Of a DNA stretch of 64,000 nt, positions 52,955 through 63,857 are shown piece by piece. Source of the stretch: Stenotrophomonas sp. 610A2 (lineage in GTDB: Bacteria > Pseudomonadota > Gammaproteobacteria > Xanthomonadales > Xanthomonadaceae); the NCBI RefSeq assembly GCF_030549615.1, contig NZ_CP130832.1, positions 3,596,001-3,660,000 on the forward strand, written 5' to 3'. Positions within the stretch are counted from its first letter, which is position 1. Each line of letters opens with the position of its first letter. The translations under genes were made by a program, and so were the position numbers. The notes under the pieces were generated by a model. The model was not told the origin of the DNA, made no database searches, and was given only the letters and a program-made list of their open reading frames with translations.

Positions 52955-54171
52955 ACGCACGATCCTTTGCAGCGGCTTCCGCCACCGGGCGACAGCGCGG
53001 CTTCTCCCTGCTCGAGCTGGCCTTGGTACTTGTGATACTTGGTGTCATCGGCGTCATCCTGGTGCGCTGGTATGGCAGCGTGCAGCAACAGAAGCAGCAG
53101 ACCCACACGCGCAGCCTGCTACAGCGCGCCGACGATGCCGTGCTTGGCTTCGCCGCCACGCATCATCGGCTGCCCTGCCCGGCCAGCGACGAACAGGGAC
53201 TGGAAGATTGCGCTGCTGCAGCCAGCGGTCGACTGCCGTGGAAGTCGTTGGGCCTGCCGGACGCGCGTGGTGGGCAGCTGGCATATGGCGTGCTGCGTTA
53301 CGCCAACACGGCGGCACCGCAGCTGGATGCCGATCTGGCCCGCCTGCAGGATCGCAATCGTCCATTGCAGATGCTGACCGGCGATGTCGCCACCACCGTT
53401 GCGCTGGGCAACATCAATGGGCTGGATCTCTGCCACGGCCTGCGTGTGGCGATGCGGCTTCCGCTGAACACCAATTACCTGCACAGCATGGACGAAGCGG
53501 CAGGCGCCCAGCGCGGCCGCAATGTCGCCTATGCCATCGCCACCCGCCTGCCCGGCAGCAGCACCAGTACTGCCAGTGGCAACCCGAATGCCTTCCTGTC
53601 GCCTCGCCACAGCAACGATGCCGACTACCTCAACCAGGTCCGCATCACCGGTGCCGATCAACTATGGGCGCGGCTGCAATGCTCCGAGTCTGTGGCTTCG
53701 GTGACCTATAGCCACTTCAACGTGGCAGCGGCGGCAAAGATGGACGCCAAGGCGATGCTCGACCTGCAGGAACAGCTGCGCATTCTTGAGAAGCTGGCCA
53801 AGGTGAACTCCGACTTCGCCACCGCCTCGGTACTGGAAGGCACCGCCGGTGCCACCGGTGCCGCTGCCGGCATTGCCGGCGCGCTGGCCGATCTGGCCAA
53901 GGCCGCAGCCAACCCGGAGCTGAAATCCCCGGAGATCTTCACCGGCAACACCAAACTCGGCCTGTCCATCGCCGCCACTGCCGCGGCGGCGGCCGTGGCG
54001 ATCAAGGCCGGCGTGCTGAAGGCGTCTACCGAGAAGGCGCGCAACCGCTCCGAGGACCTGTACCGGCGCATCCGCGATCCGGACACCGGGCTGACCCAGC
54101 GTTCAAGCAAGCTCTCGCAGGATCTGTACGGGCGTGCGGTGCAGGCCGACGGGCGCGGCATGCAGCCTTGA
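52951..54171 (+). CDS. large minor prepilin (P6)
   Basis: 406 residues. Leader ends RQRG, then F-S-L-L-E-L (Phe1, Glu5) and the helix ALVLVILGVIGVILV. RLPCPASDEQGLEDC (about 72-86), NGLDLC (about 157-162) and ADYLNQVRITGADQLWARLQC define the core shared with P4 and P5. The C-terminal 150 residues again contain a coiled-coil-like helix (DLQEQLRILEKLAKVNSDF) and small-residue hydrophobic segments (GATGAAAGIAGALADL, LSIAATAAAAAVAIKAG). It is the last gene of the cluster; a long hairpin follows at 54239. Confidence 0.82.
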   Translation: MNARSFAAASATGRQRGFSLLELALVLVILGVIGVILVRWYGSVQQQKQQTHTRSLLQRADDAVLGFAATHHRLPCPASDEQGLEDCAAAASGRLPWKSLGLPDARGGQLAYGVLRYANTAAPQLDADLARLQDRNRPLQMLTGDVATTVALGNINGLDLCHGLRVAMRLPLNTNYLHSMDEAAGAQRGRNVAYAIATRLPGSSTSTASGNPNAFLSPRHSNDADYLNQVRITGADQLWARLQCSESVASVTYSHFNVAAAAKMDAKAMLDLQEQLRILEKLAKVNSDFATASVLEGTAGATGAAAGIAGALADLAKAAANPELKSPEIFTGNTKLGLSIAATAAAAAVAIKAGVLKASTEKARNRSEDLYRRIRDPDTGLTQRSSKLSQDLYGRAVQADGRGMQP

Positions 54172-54238
54172 GCAATGAAGTCTGGCTGATGCCCGGAGGC
54201 AAGTTGCTGCCGGGAAGAATCCCAGGCCCTGCAAATGA

Positions 54239-54264
54239 CAATGGCGACCCTCGGGTCGCCATTG
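54239..54264 (+). terminator. hairpin after the pilus-like operon
   Basis: 12 complementary bases on each side (CAATGGCGACCC/GGGTCGCCATTG) with a 2-nt centre, 67 bp past the last prepilin stop and 31 bp before the stop of the convergent regulator. No T-tract on the plus strand; possibly bidirectional. Confidence 0.6.
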
Positions 54265-54294
54265 CCGTTCCTGCCCAAAGAACGCGTCAGCCGA

Positions 54295-55104
54295 TCACAG
54301 CGCTGCAAGCGTGGGGCGACCTGCATTCCTTGCCATGCCACCGATCTGCTCCAGCAGCTGGCGTGTCTCCTTGCCCGGATCCAGTCCCAGCTCCTGCCGC
54401 AGCACCGACTCGAAGCGTTGGTACACCTTCAGCGCTGCCGCTCGCATGCCGGTCCCGGCATGGGCGCGCATCACCCGCCGCGCGTGCGCTTCGTTCCAGG
54501 GGTCACGTTGGCTCAAGGCGCTGGCCAGCTGCACTGCCGATTCCCAGCGTGAGGATTCCAGCATCTCATCGCAGCAACGCTCGGCCGCGCCCATCAGCTG
54601 GGCCTCGAGCATCTGCCGGGTGGTTTCCAGCCACGCCTGGAAGTTGGAGTCGGCAATGTCCTCCATCCCTTCCAGGAACACCCGCTGCTCGGCCAGGAGA
54701 TAGACCGACTGGCACGGCGCCAGCCGCAGCAGGTCGACGTCGAACAAGGGCTCGCTGCCGCGCATCAGGCCCACCGCCGAGCGCTCGATGCGCAGGATGT
54801 CAGCACCCAGCGCCATCACGCAGAAGCGGTTGAGGTTGCTCAGCACCTGTCGCAGGTTGGTCAGCGCGCTGGTCTCACCCAGCGTTGGCCACAGCAGCGC
54901 CGCCAGCGCTGCCCGCGAGTGCATCCGGTTCGACTCCATCGCCAGGTAGCCCAGCAATGCCCAGCCCTTTCTATAGATAAGCGGTGCCGGCAAGCCCTCA
55001 GCCTGCCCCATCAACTGGACCAATCCAGTCATCGGTGCGCCGCTGTGTCCGCCACACCGGTTCGCACCCACACACGTCACGTCCTGCTCTACTACCTGCG
55101 TCAT
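54295..55104 (-). CDS. BTAD/SARP-like transcriptional regulator
   Basis: 269 residues. Residues about 30-130 resemble the AfsR/SARP winged helix (RKGWALLGYLAMESNRMHSRAALAALLWP, TNLRQVLSNLNRF, LFDVDLL), and residues about 140-255 the bacterial transcriptional activation domain, a TPR-like fold (NFQAWLETTRQMLEAQL, QLASALSQRDPWNEAHARRVMRAHAG, ALKVYQRFESVLRQELGLDPGKETRQLL). No ATPase or sensor module is attached, as in small SARPs. It is convergent with the pilus-like operon and is the only regulator gene beside it. Start has GGGGGAAAA upstream. Likely a regulator of that operon through the heptamers at 36720-36748; this link is inference. Confidence 0.88.
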   Translation of the reverse strand: MTQVVEQDVTCVGANRCGGHSGAPMTGLVQLMGQAEGLPAPLIYRKGWALLGYLAMESNRMHSRAALAALLWPTLGETSALTNLRQVLSNLNRFCVMALGADILRIERSAVGLMRGSEPLFDVDLLRLAPCQSVYLLAEQRVFLEGMEDIADSNFQAWLETTRQMLEAQLMGAAERCCDEMLESSRWESAVQLASALSQRDPWNEAHARRVMRAHAGTGMRAAALKVYQRFESVLRQELGLDPGKETRQLLEQIGGMARNAGRPTLAAL

Positions 55105-55341
55105 GGTTTTCCCCCGGCTGGCCCAGCAAAAAGAGGCCCTTACTTGTTAAACCGGCAAAAGCGGCGCGATCCAATCATCGCCGGGGAAAATTTTTTCCTT
55201 CGCCTGCATTCAAGCTGCCACCACAGCCCCGAAACCGCGCAATCCGGCAACAAGCGTCGCCGGCGCACTTAGGTTTCAGCCGCAACCATGCCGTAGTGGC
55301 GGGGCTTGCGCGCCAATATCAGGTATTCACACCTGCAAGCG

Positions 55342-55371
55342 TTGACACGCACATGCCGGTGGTGGTTATCT
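55342..55371 (+). promoter_or_regulatory. candidate promoter of the ilv-leu operon
   Basis: TTGACA at 55342-55347 is a perfect -35; TTATCT at 55366-55371 (18-bp spacer) or TATCTC one base further is a fair -10. A start about 7 nt downstream would fall on or next to the leader-peptide ATG at 55378. The part of the intergenic region before this (55105-55341) shows no gene; it must also contain the regulator's promoter. Confidence 0.55.
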
Positions 55372-55377
55372 CGACTA

Positions 55378-55497
55378 ATGCTGCAACGCCACAACACCAC
55401 CGCCAACACAACTTCGACCCCGGCTCACGCCGCGGCGTCGCTGCTTGTACTCGTACTTATTACCGAACCTACAGGGGCGGGGCGAGCTGGCGCGTAG
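55378..55497 (+). CDS. ilv-leu operon leader peptide
   Basis: 39 codons starting MLQRHNTTANTT and containing seven consecutive branched-chain codons, Leu-Leu-Val-Leu-Val-Leu-Ile (CTG CTT GTA CTC GTA CTT ATT, 55441-55461), followed by TEPTGAGRAGA and TAG. Such a run before a terminator and before ilv genes is the hallmark of transcription attenuation: shortage of charged Leu, Val or Ile tRNA stalls the ribosome on these codons. GTA, CTT, CTC and ATT are uncommon codons in the neighbouring genes, which would sharpen the response. Confidence 0.92.
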   Translation: MLQRHNTTANTTSTPAHAAASLLVLVLITEPTGAGRAGA

Positions 55498-55523
55498 CAG
55501 AAAATGCCAGATTCGAACAAAGA

Positions 55524-55552
55524 CCCCGCACCGGCCCCGGCGCGGGGTTTTT
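55524..55552 (+). terminator. attenuator terminator of the ilv-leu operon
   Basis: Stem CCCCGC/GCGGGG with an inner CCGG/CCGG pair, then TTTTT. It begins 27 nt after the leader stop. The leader's own GGGGCGGGGC (about 55473-55483) can pair with the left arm, giving an antiterminator, so the three elements of attenuation (stalling codons, antiterminator, terminator) are all visible. Confidence 0.88.
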
Positions 55553-55581
55553 CGTTTCCAGCTTCTATTTCATCTGAAACC

Positions 55582-55689
55582 ATGTATTCGACCACTCACA
55601 CCATGAACAAACACACCGCCAACGCTGCCTGCCGCAGCGCTGCAACCTGCATGGTGCCTCCCCCGCCCGCCCCGGCCGCTGCGTCCTGA
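55582..55689 (+). CDS. second small leader-like ORF before ilvC
   Basis: 35 codons, MYSTTHTMNKHTANAACRSA then an ATCMV and Pro/Ala-rich end, stop TGA at 55687. It is rich in Thr (6), Ala and Pro and contains no run of Leu/Val/Ile. The stop codon lies in the loop of the hairpin at 55673-55709. It may be a second leader peptide or merely an open frame; there is no strong ribosome binding site. Confidence 0.3.
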   Translation: MYSTTHTMNKHTANAACRSAATCMVPPPPAPAAAS

Positions 55690-55709
55690 CGCAACGGCCG
55701 TTTCTTTAT
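55673..55709 (+). terminator. second hairpin with T-rich tail before ilvC
   Basis: 12-bp stem with one mismatch (CGGCCGCTGCGT/ACGCAACGGCCG), 4-nt loop, then TTTCTTTAT. It lies 38 bp before the ilvC start, downstream of the main attenuator. Looks like a further intrinsic terminator, which would make a tandem arrangement. Confidence 0.6.
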
Positions 55710-55746
55710 CTGCACGTCTCTCTTCATCGCAAGGAAACCAAGCACC

Positions 55747-56721
55747 ATGAGCACCAACGAACTGCCCCAGATCAAAATCGCCGTCGTCGGTTACGGCAGC
55801 CAGGGCCGCGCCCATGCCATGAACCTGCGTGAATCCGGCTTCGACGTGGTTGTCGGCCTGCGCGCCGGCGGCCCCACCGAGGTCAAGGCACAAGCCGATG
55901 GCTTCACCGTCAAGAGCCCGGCCGACGCGGTCAAGGACGCCGACCTGGTCGCCGTGCTGACCCCGGACATGGTGCAGAAGAAGCTGTACAACGACGTGCT
56001 GGCGCCGAACATGAAGCAGGGCGCCTGCCTGCTGTTCGCGCACGGCCTGAACGTGCATTTCGGCATGATCGAGCCGCGCGCCGACCTGGATGTGGTGCTG
56101 GTCGCGCCGAAGGGCCCGGGCGCACTGGTGCGTCGCGAGTATGAAATCGGCCGCGGCGTGCCGTGCATCTACGCGGTCTACCAGGACAAGAGCGGCAAGG
56201 CCGAGCAGTTCGCGCTGGCCTATGCGGCTGGCCTGGGTGGCGCCCGCGCCAACATCATCAAGACCACCTTCAAGGAAGAGACCGAAACCGATCTGTTCGG
56301 CGAACAGGCCGTGCTGTGCGGTGGCGCTTCCTCGCTGGTCCAGGCCGGCTTCGAAACCCTGGTGGAAGCCGGCTACCAGCCGGAAATCGCCTACTACGAA
56401 GTGCTGCACGAACTGAAGCTGATCGTCGACCTGTTCTACGAAGGCGGCATCACCCGCATGCTGGAGTTCATCTCCGAGACCGCCCAGTACGGCGATTTCG
56501 TCAGCGGCCCGCGCGTCATCGATGCCTCGGTGAAGGCTCGCATGAAGGACGTGCTGACCGACATCCAGAACGGCACCTTCACCAAGAACTGGGAAGCCGA
56601 GTACGACGCCGGCCTGCCGAACTACAAGAAGTTCCAGCAGGCCGACATGGAACACCCGATCGAAAAGGTTGGCAAGGAACTGCGCGCCAAGATGGTTTGG
56701 CTGCAAGGTCAGACTGCGTAA
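55747..56721 (+). CDS. ilvC: ketol-acid reductoisomerase (class I)
   Basis: 324 residues. NADPH-dependent conversion of acetolactate/acetohydroxybutyrate in Val/Ile/Leu synthesis. Rossmann motif [15 protein letters not shown] (about 13-27), metal-binding [17 protein letters not shown] (about 178-195; D and E ligands) and the knotted C-terminal domain with [14 protein letters not shown]. Start with AAGGAAA upstream. First structural gene of the operon, under the attenuator at 55378-55552. Confidence 0.98.
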   Translation: MSTNELPQIKIAVVGYGSQGRAHAMNLRESGFDVVVGLRAGGPTEVKAQADGFTVKSPADAVKDADLVAVLTPDMVQKKLYNDVLAPNMKQGACLLFAHGLNVHFGMIEPRADLDVVLVAPKGPGALVRREYEIGRGVPCIYAVYQDKSGKAEQFALAYAAGLGGARANIIKTTFKEETETDLFGEQAVLCGGASSLVQAGFETLVEAGYQPEIAYYEVLHELKLIVDLFYEGGITRMLEFISETAQYGDFVSGPRVIDASVKARMKDVLTDIQNGTFTKNWEAEYDAGLPNYKKFQQADMEHPIEKVGKELRAKMVWLQGQTA

Positions 56722-56759
56722 TCCGCGGTCCCCCACCCGCAACTGGCAAAGGTCGCTGC

Positions 56760-58487
56760 ATGAACACATCCACCCCCGGTGCGCCCCGTAACGGCGCACG
56801 CTGGCTGACGCAGGCCCTGGAAGCCGAAGGCGTGCAAACGCTGTTCGGCTACCCGGGCGGCACCATCATGCCGTTCTACGACGCATTGGTGGACTCCAGC
56901 CTCAAGCACATCCTGGTACGACACGAGCAGGGCGCGGCGCTTGCCGCCAATGGTTATGCCCGCGCAAGCGGCAAGGTAGGCGTATGCGTGGCCACCTCCG
57001 GCCCAGGTGCGTCCAACCTGGTCACCGGCATCGCCGACGCCATGCTCGACTCGGTACCGATGGTGTGCCTGACCGGTCAGGTCGCTACCCCGCTGCTGGG
57101 TACCGATGCGTTCCAGGAACTGGATGTGTTCGGCATGACCATGCCGATCGTCAAGCACAGCTGGTTGGTGCGCAGCGTCGATGAGCTGCCGCAGGTGGTT
57201 GCCGAAGCCTTCCGTGTCGCCCGCGAAGGGCGGCCCGGTCCGGTGCTGATCGACCTGCCCAAGGACGTGCAACTGGGTGATGCCTCGCACCTGCCCGATC
57301 ACGTGCCGGCCTCGGTGGACCCGGTACCGGCACCTTCGGCAGAACGCCTGGCTGCTGCGGTCGAGATGATTGCCGCTGCCGAGAAGCCGGTTGTCTATGG
57401 CGGTGGCGGTATCGGCTTGGCGGATGCGGTTGGTGAGTTCCGTCACTTCGTCGAAAGCTCGGGCATCCCGACCGTGTTGACCCTGCGCGGGCTGGGTGCC
57501 TTGCCGGCCAATCATCCGCAGTATCTGGGCATGCTGGGCATGCACGGCACCCGCGCCGCCAACATGGCGGTGCAGGAGTCGGACCTGTTGATCGTGGTCG
57601 GTGCCCGCTTCGATGACCGCGCCACCGGCAAGCTGGCCGAGTTCGCCCCGTTCGCCCGCGTCATCCACCTGGATGCCGATGCCTACGAGATCTCCAAGCT
57701 GCGCGCGGTCGACATCGCCATCCCAGGCAACGTCAAGACCGGCCTGCAGGCGTTGACCAGCATCCGCAGCAGCTGCAACAACTGGCGTGCACGTTGCGCC
57801 GCCAACCGTGAAAAGTTCTCCGCACGCTACGACGCCCCCGGCCACGACATCTACGCTCCGGCGCTGCTGAAGCGGCTGAGCGAAGTGGCACCGCCGGATA
57901 CCGTCATCGCCTGCGATGTCGGCCAGCACCAGATGTGGGTGGCGCAGCACTGCCGCTTCAACCACCCGCGCAATCACCTGACCTCCGGCGCACTGGGCAC
58001 GATGGGCTTCGGCCTGCCGGCGGCGATGGGTGCGCAGTTCGCCTGCCCCGATCGCACCGTGGTGCTGGTCTCCGGTGATGGCAGCTTCATGATGAACGTG
58101 CAGGAGCTGGCCACCATTGCCCGCTGTCGCCTGCCGGTGAAGATCGTGCTGCTGGACAACTCCTCGCTGGGCATGGTCCGCCAGTGGCAGGAGCTGTTCT
58201 TCGCCGAGCGTTACAGCGAGATCGACCTGTCCGACAACCCGGATTTCGCCGCGCTGGTGCAGGTGTTCGGCATCCCCGCCACCCGCATCACCCAGCGTGC
58301 GCAGGTCGAGGATGCACTGGCCGCCATGCTGGATACCCCTGGCCCGGCATTGCTGCACGTGTCCATCGATGCACGCGCCAACGTGTGGCCGCTGGTGCCA
58401 CCCAACAACGCCAACAGCACCATGCTGGACAGCAACCCAGCCCATGCCAAGGCAGCGCAGGAGAGTTCCAATGCAATACCGGCTTGA
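56760..58487 (+). CDS. ilvG: acetolactate synthase large subunit
   Basis: 575 residues from ATG 56760. TPP- and FAD-dependent condensation of pyruvate. Pyr domain with LFGYPGGTIMPFYDAL and the catalytic Glu in VRHEQGAALAANGYARA (about 45-65); FAD-binding middle domain; C-terminal TPP motif GDGSFMMNVQELATI (about 440-454) with NNSSLGMVRQWQ-type segment following. The paired small-subunit gene overlaps its 3' end by 17 bp, as in ilvGM. The 38-bp gap after ilvC shows no terminator. Confidence 0.97.
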   Translation: MNTSTPGAPRNGARWLTQALEAEGVQTLFGYPGGTIMPFYDALVDSSLKHILVRHEQGAALAANGYARASGKVGVCVATSGPGASNLVTGIADAMLDSVPMVCLTGQVATPLLGTDAFQELDVFGMTMPIVKHSWLVRSVDELPQVVAEAFRVAREGRPGPVLIDLPKDVQLGDASHLPDHVPASVDPVPAPSAERLAAAVEMIAAAEKPVVYGGGGIGLADAVGEFRHFVESSGIPTVLTLRGLGALPANHPQYLGMLGMHGTRAANMAVQESDLLIVVGARFDDRATGKLAEFAPFARVIHLDADAYEISKLRAVDIAIPGNVKTGLQALTSIRSSCNNWRARCAANREKFSARYDAPGHDIYAPALLKRLSEVAPPDTVIACDVGQHQMWVAQHCRFNHPRNHLTSGALGTMGFGLPAAMGAQFACPDRTVVLVSGDGSFMMNVQELATIARCRLPVKIVLLDNSSLGMVRQWQELFFAERYSEIDLSDNPDFAALVQVFGIPATRITQRAQVEDALAAMLDTPGPALLHVSIDARANVWPLVPPNNANSTMLDSNPAHAKAAQESSNAIPA

Positions 58488-58722
58488 CCTGGTGCTGAAG
58501 CCTGCCGAAGGCGCGCTGGTGCGCGTGATCGGCATGGTCGAACGGCGCGGCTTCGCCCCCAGCAACATCGCCGGCGCCCGCAATGCCGACGATGCCGGCC
58601 GCTGGCACGTGCAGATGGATATCCATGGCACGCGCCCGCCGGAAACCCTGTGCCACCAGTTGCAGAAAGTCTATGACTGCGAATCCGTGCAACTGGTTGC
58701 CGTAGCAGGTGCCAGCGTATGA
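58471..58722 (+). CDS. ilvM: acetolactate synthase small regulatory subunit (ACT domain)
   Basis: 83 residues, a single ACT domain of the IlvM type: MQYRLDLVLKPAEGALVRVIGMVERRGF with the V-x-G-M-x-x-R-R-G-F pattern, then a second strand WHVQMDIHG. It supports and tunes the large subunit encoded just upstream. GAG at 58461-58463 is a plausible ribosome binding site inside ilvG. Next gene starts 96 bp downstream. Confidence 0.92.
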   Translation: MQYRLDLVLKPAEGALVRVIGMVERRGFAPSNIAGARNADDAGRWHVQMDIHGTRPPETLCHQLQKVYDCESVQLVAVAGASV

Positions 58723-58818
58723 GCAGCGATGTAAGTGGCGTACCGGTAGTACGCCGCCGCAAACCACGGAGGCGTCTTCTTCGACGCGAACAGTCGACAG
58801 CTGGTTCGCTCGTATCCG

Positions 58819-59930
58819 GTGACGGCCACGTACATGCCTGATCGTGGCCGCGCCGTCGCAGTTGCAACACCCGCTGACGCCCTGAACGTCAGCGTTGCCG
58901 ACGTATTGGCCGCGCAGGCACGCCTGCGCCGTTTCCTGCCGCCTACCCCGCTGCACTACGCCGAGCGTTTCGGCACCTGGCTCAAGCTCGAAAACCTGCA
59001 GCGCACCGGCTCTTACAAGGTGCGTGGCGCCTTGAACGCAATGCTGGCCGCACTGGAGCGCGGCGACGAACGCCCGATTATCTGCGCCTCGGCCGGCAAC
59101 CACGCCCAAGGCGTGGCCTGGGCCTCGCATCGGCTGGGCGTGCAGGCCATCACGGTGATGCCGCATGGCGCACCGGCCACCAAGATCGCCGGCGTCCAGC
59201 ATTGGGGCGCGACCGTGCGCCAGCATGGCAACAGCTACGACGATGCCTATGCGTTCGCCCGCGAGCTGGCCGAGCAGAACGGCTACCGTTTCCTGTCCGC
59301 CTTCGACGACCCCGACGTGATCGCCGGCCAGGGCACGCTGGGCATCGAGTTGGCCCCGCATGCACCGGACGTGGTGATCGTGCCGATCGGCGGCGGCGGC
59401 CTGGCCTCGGGCGTCGCCCTGGCCCTGAAATCGCAGGGCGTCCGCATCATCGGCGCGCAGGTTGAAGGCGTGGACTCGATGGCACGCGCGATCAAGGGCG
59501 ATGTACGCGAAGTTGATCCGGTGCCGACCCTCGCCGATGGCGTCAAGGTCAAGATTCCAGGCTTCCTCACCCGCCGCCTGTGCGCCAGCCTGCTCGACGA
59601 TGTGGTCATCGTGCGCGAAGCCGAGCTGCGCGAAACCCTGGTGCGACTGGCACTGGAAGAACACGTCATCGCCGAAGGTGCAGGTGCACTGGCGTTGGCC
59701 GCAGGCCGCCGCGTCTCCGGCAAGCGCAAATGTGCGGTGGTATCCGGCGGCAACATCGATGCCACGGTATTGTCGACCTTGTTGTCTGAAGTACGCCCCA
59801 GCCCACCACGCAAACCTCGACGGCGTAACGCCGAACGACTTAGAAGCCGTGTCGTTGCATCCACACAGCGCAGTTCCAGATCCGAATCCCCCCAAATTTC
59901 CGTTACCGCCGCAGTCGAGGAGACCCTCTG

Positions 59931-59934
<4 letters not shown>
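58819..59934 (+). CDS. ilvA: threonine dehydratase, short form without regulatory ACT domains
   Basis: 371 residues from a GTG start; an ATG 5 codons later (58834) is an alternative. PLP enzyme converting threonine to 2-oxobutyrate, the first step to isoleucine. The PLP lysine is in [11 protein letters not shown] (about 66), the substrate Asn/Gly loop in [13 protein letters not shown], and the phosphate loop GGGGLASG (about 194-201). The two-ACT regulatory half of classical IlvA (about 500 residues) is absent. After the catalytic core (about residue 325) there is a 45-residue Arg/Ser-rich tail ([13 protein letters not shown]..) of unclear value. The stop overlaps the leuA GTG start by 4 bp. 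Confidence 0.9.
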
Positions 59935-61487
<1,553 letters not shown>

Positions 61488-61522
61488 GCGCGACGGCAGA
61501 ACATAGGCACCGGAACGAACCA

Positions 61523-62940
<1,418 letters not shown>

Positions 62941-62941
<1 letters not shown>

Positions 62942-63519
62942 TGGCCGCACTGACCACAATCACCTCGCGCAGCGTGGTGCTGCGCCAGACCAATATCGAC
63001 ACCGACCAGATAATTCCGGCGCGCTTCCTGTCCACCACCGAGCGTGCCGGCCTGGGCAAGAACGCCTTCAATGACTGGCGCTGGCAGGCTGATGGTTCGC
63101 CGAATGCCGAATTCGCCTTCAACCAGCCGCATAACCAAGGCCGCGCCATCCTGTTGGCCGGACGCAATTTCGGCTGTGGCTCCTCGCGCGAACATGCGCC
63201 GTGGGCGCTGACCGATCTGGGCCTGCAGGCAATCGTCAGCAGCGAGATCGCCGACATCTTCCGCAACAACTCGCTGAAGAACGGCCTGCTGCCGATCGTG
63301 CTCGACGAAGCCGATGTGCAGGCGCTGATGCAGAACCCGGATGACGAACTGACCGTGGATGTGGCAGCGCGCGAGCTGCGCACCTCCAGCGGCAAGGCCT
63401 ACAGCTTCCCGCTGGATGGCTTCTCGCAGACCTGCCTGCTGGAAGGTGTGGATCAGCTGGGTTGGCTGCTGGGGCGGGTGGATGAGATCGAGCGGTATGA
63501 GGCGGCTCGCGCGGCCTGA
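62941..63519 (+). CDS. leuD: 3-isopropylmalate dehydratase small subunit
   Basis: 192 residues, the swivelling domain of the isomerase. NIDTDQIIPARFL near residue 20 and GRNFGCGSSREHAPWALTDLG (about 72-92) are the family marks. Starts directly at the leuC stop, so the pair is translationally coupled. Followed not by leuB at once but by 338 bp of repeat DNA. Confidence 0.97.
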
Positions 63520-63520
63520 C

Positions 63521-63828
63521 GAAACACCCCTCCCCTTGCCGGCACAGCCGGCAGGGGGAGGTCGGGAAGGGGTTGGCTTTGGCTTGCAAGGCTCAAACGG
63601 CAACAGCAAGAGCTACCCCTCCCCAGCCCTCCCCTGCGCCTTTGGCGCAAGGGAGGGAGTAAATCTGCGTCGCCTGCAGGCAGCGCGCGAAACACCCCTC
63701 CCCTTGCCGGCGCAGCCGGCAGGGGGAGGTCGGGAGGGGGTTGGCTCTTGGCTTGCAAGGCTCGAACGGCAACAGCAAGAGCTACCCCTCCCCAGCCCTC
63801 CCCTGCGCCTTCGGCGCAAGGGAGGGAG
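63521..63828. repeat. tandem duplication of a palindrome-rich unit between leuD and leuB
   Basis: Two copies of about 139 bp begin with GAAACACCCCTCCCCTTGCC at 63521 and 63690 (period 169 bp). Each holds two hairpins: TGCCGGC..GCCGGCA framed by CCCCTCCCC/GGGGAGG-like arms, and CTCCCCTGCGCCTTTGGCGCAAGGGAGGG. The link AAGAGCTACCCCTCCCCAGCC is the same in both copies. The whole 63520-63857 gap contains no gene. It lies inside an operon, so it may modulate leuB expression. Confidence 0.9.
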
Positions 63829-63857
63829 CTCCCAACAACTGCAACCGGAACCCTTAC

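Noticed and set aside
55504..55581. Upstream extension of the small Thr-rich frame (61 codons in total)
   Set aside because: It would start inside the attenuator terminator stem region and translate through it; the internal ATG at 55582 is the more sensible, still weak, start.
56709..58631. Minus-strand frame of 640 codons
   Set aside because: Opposite ilvG and without motifs.
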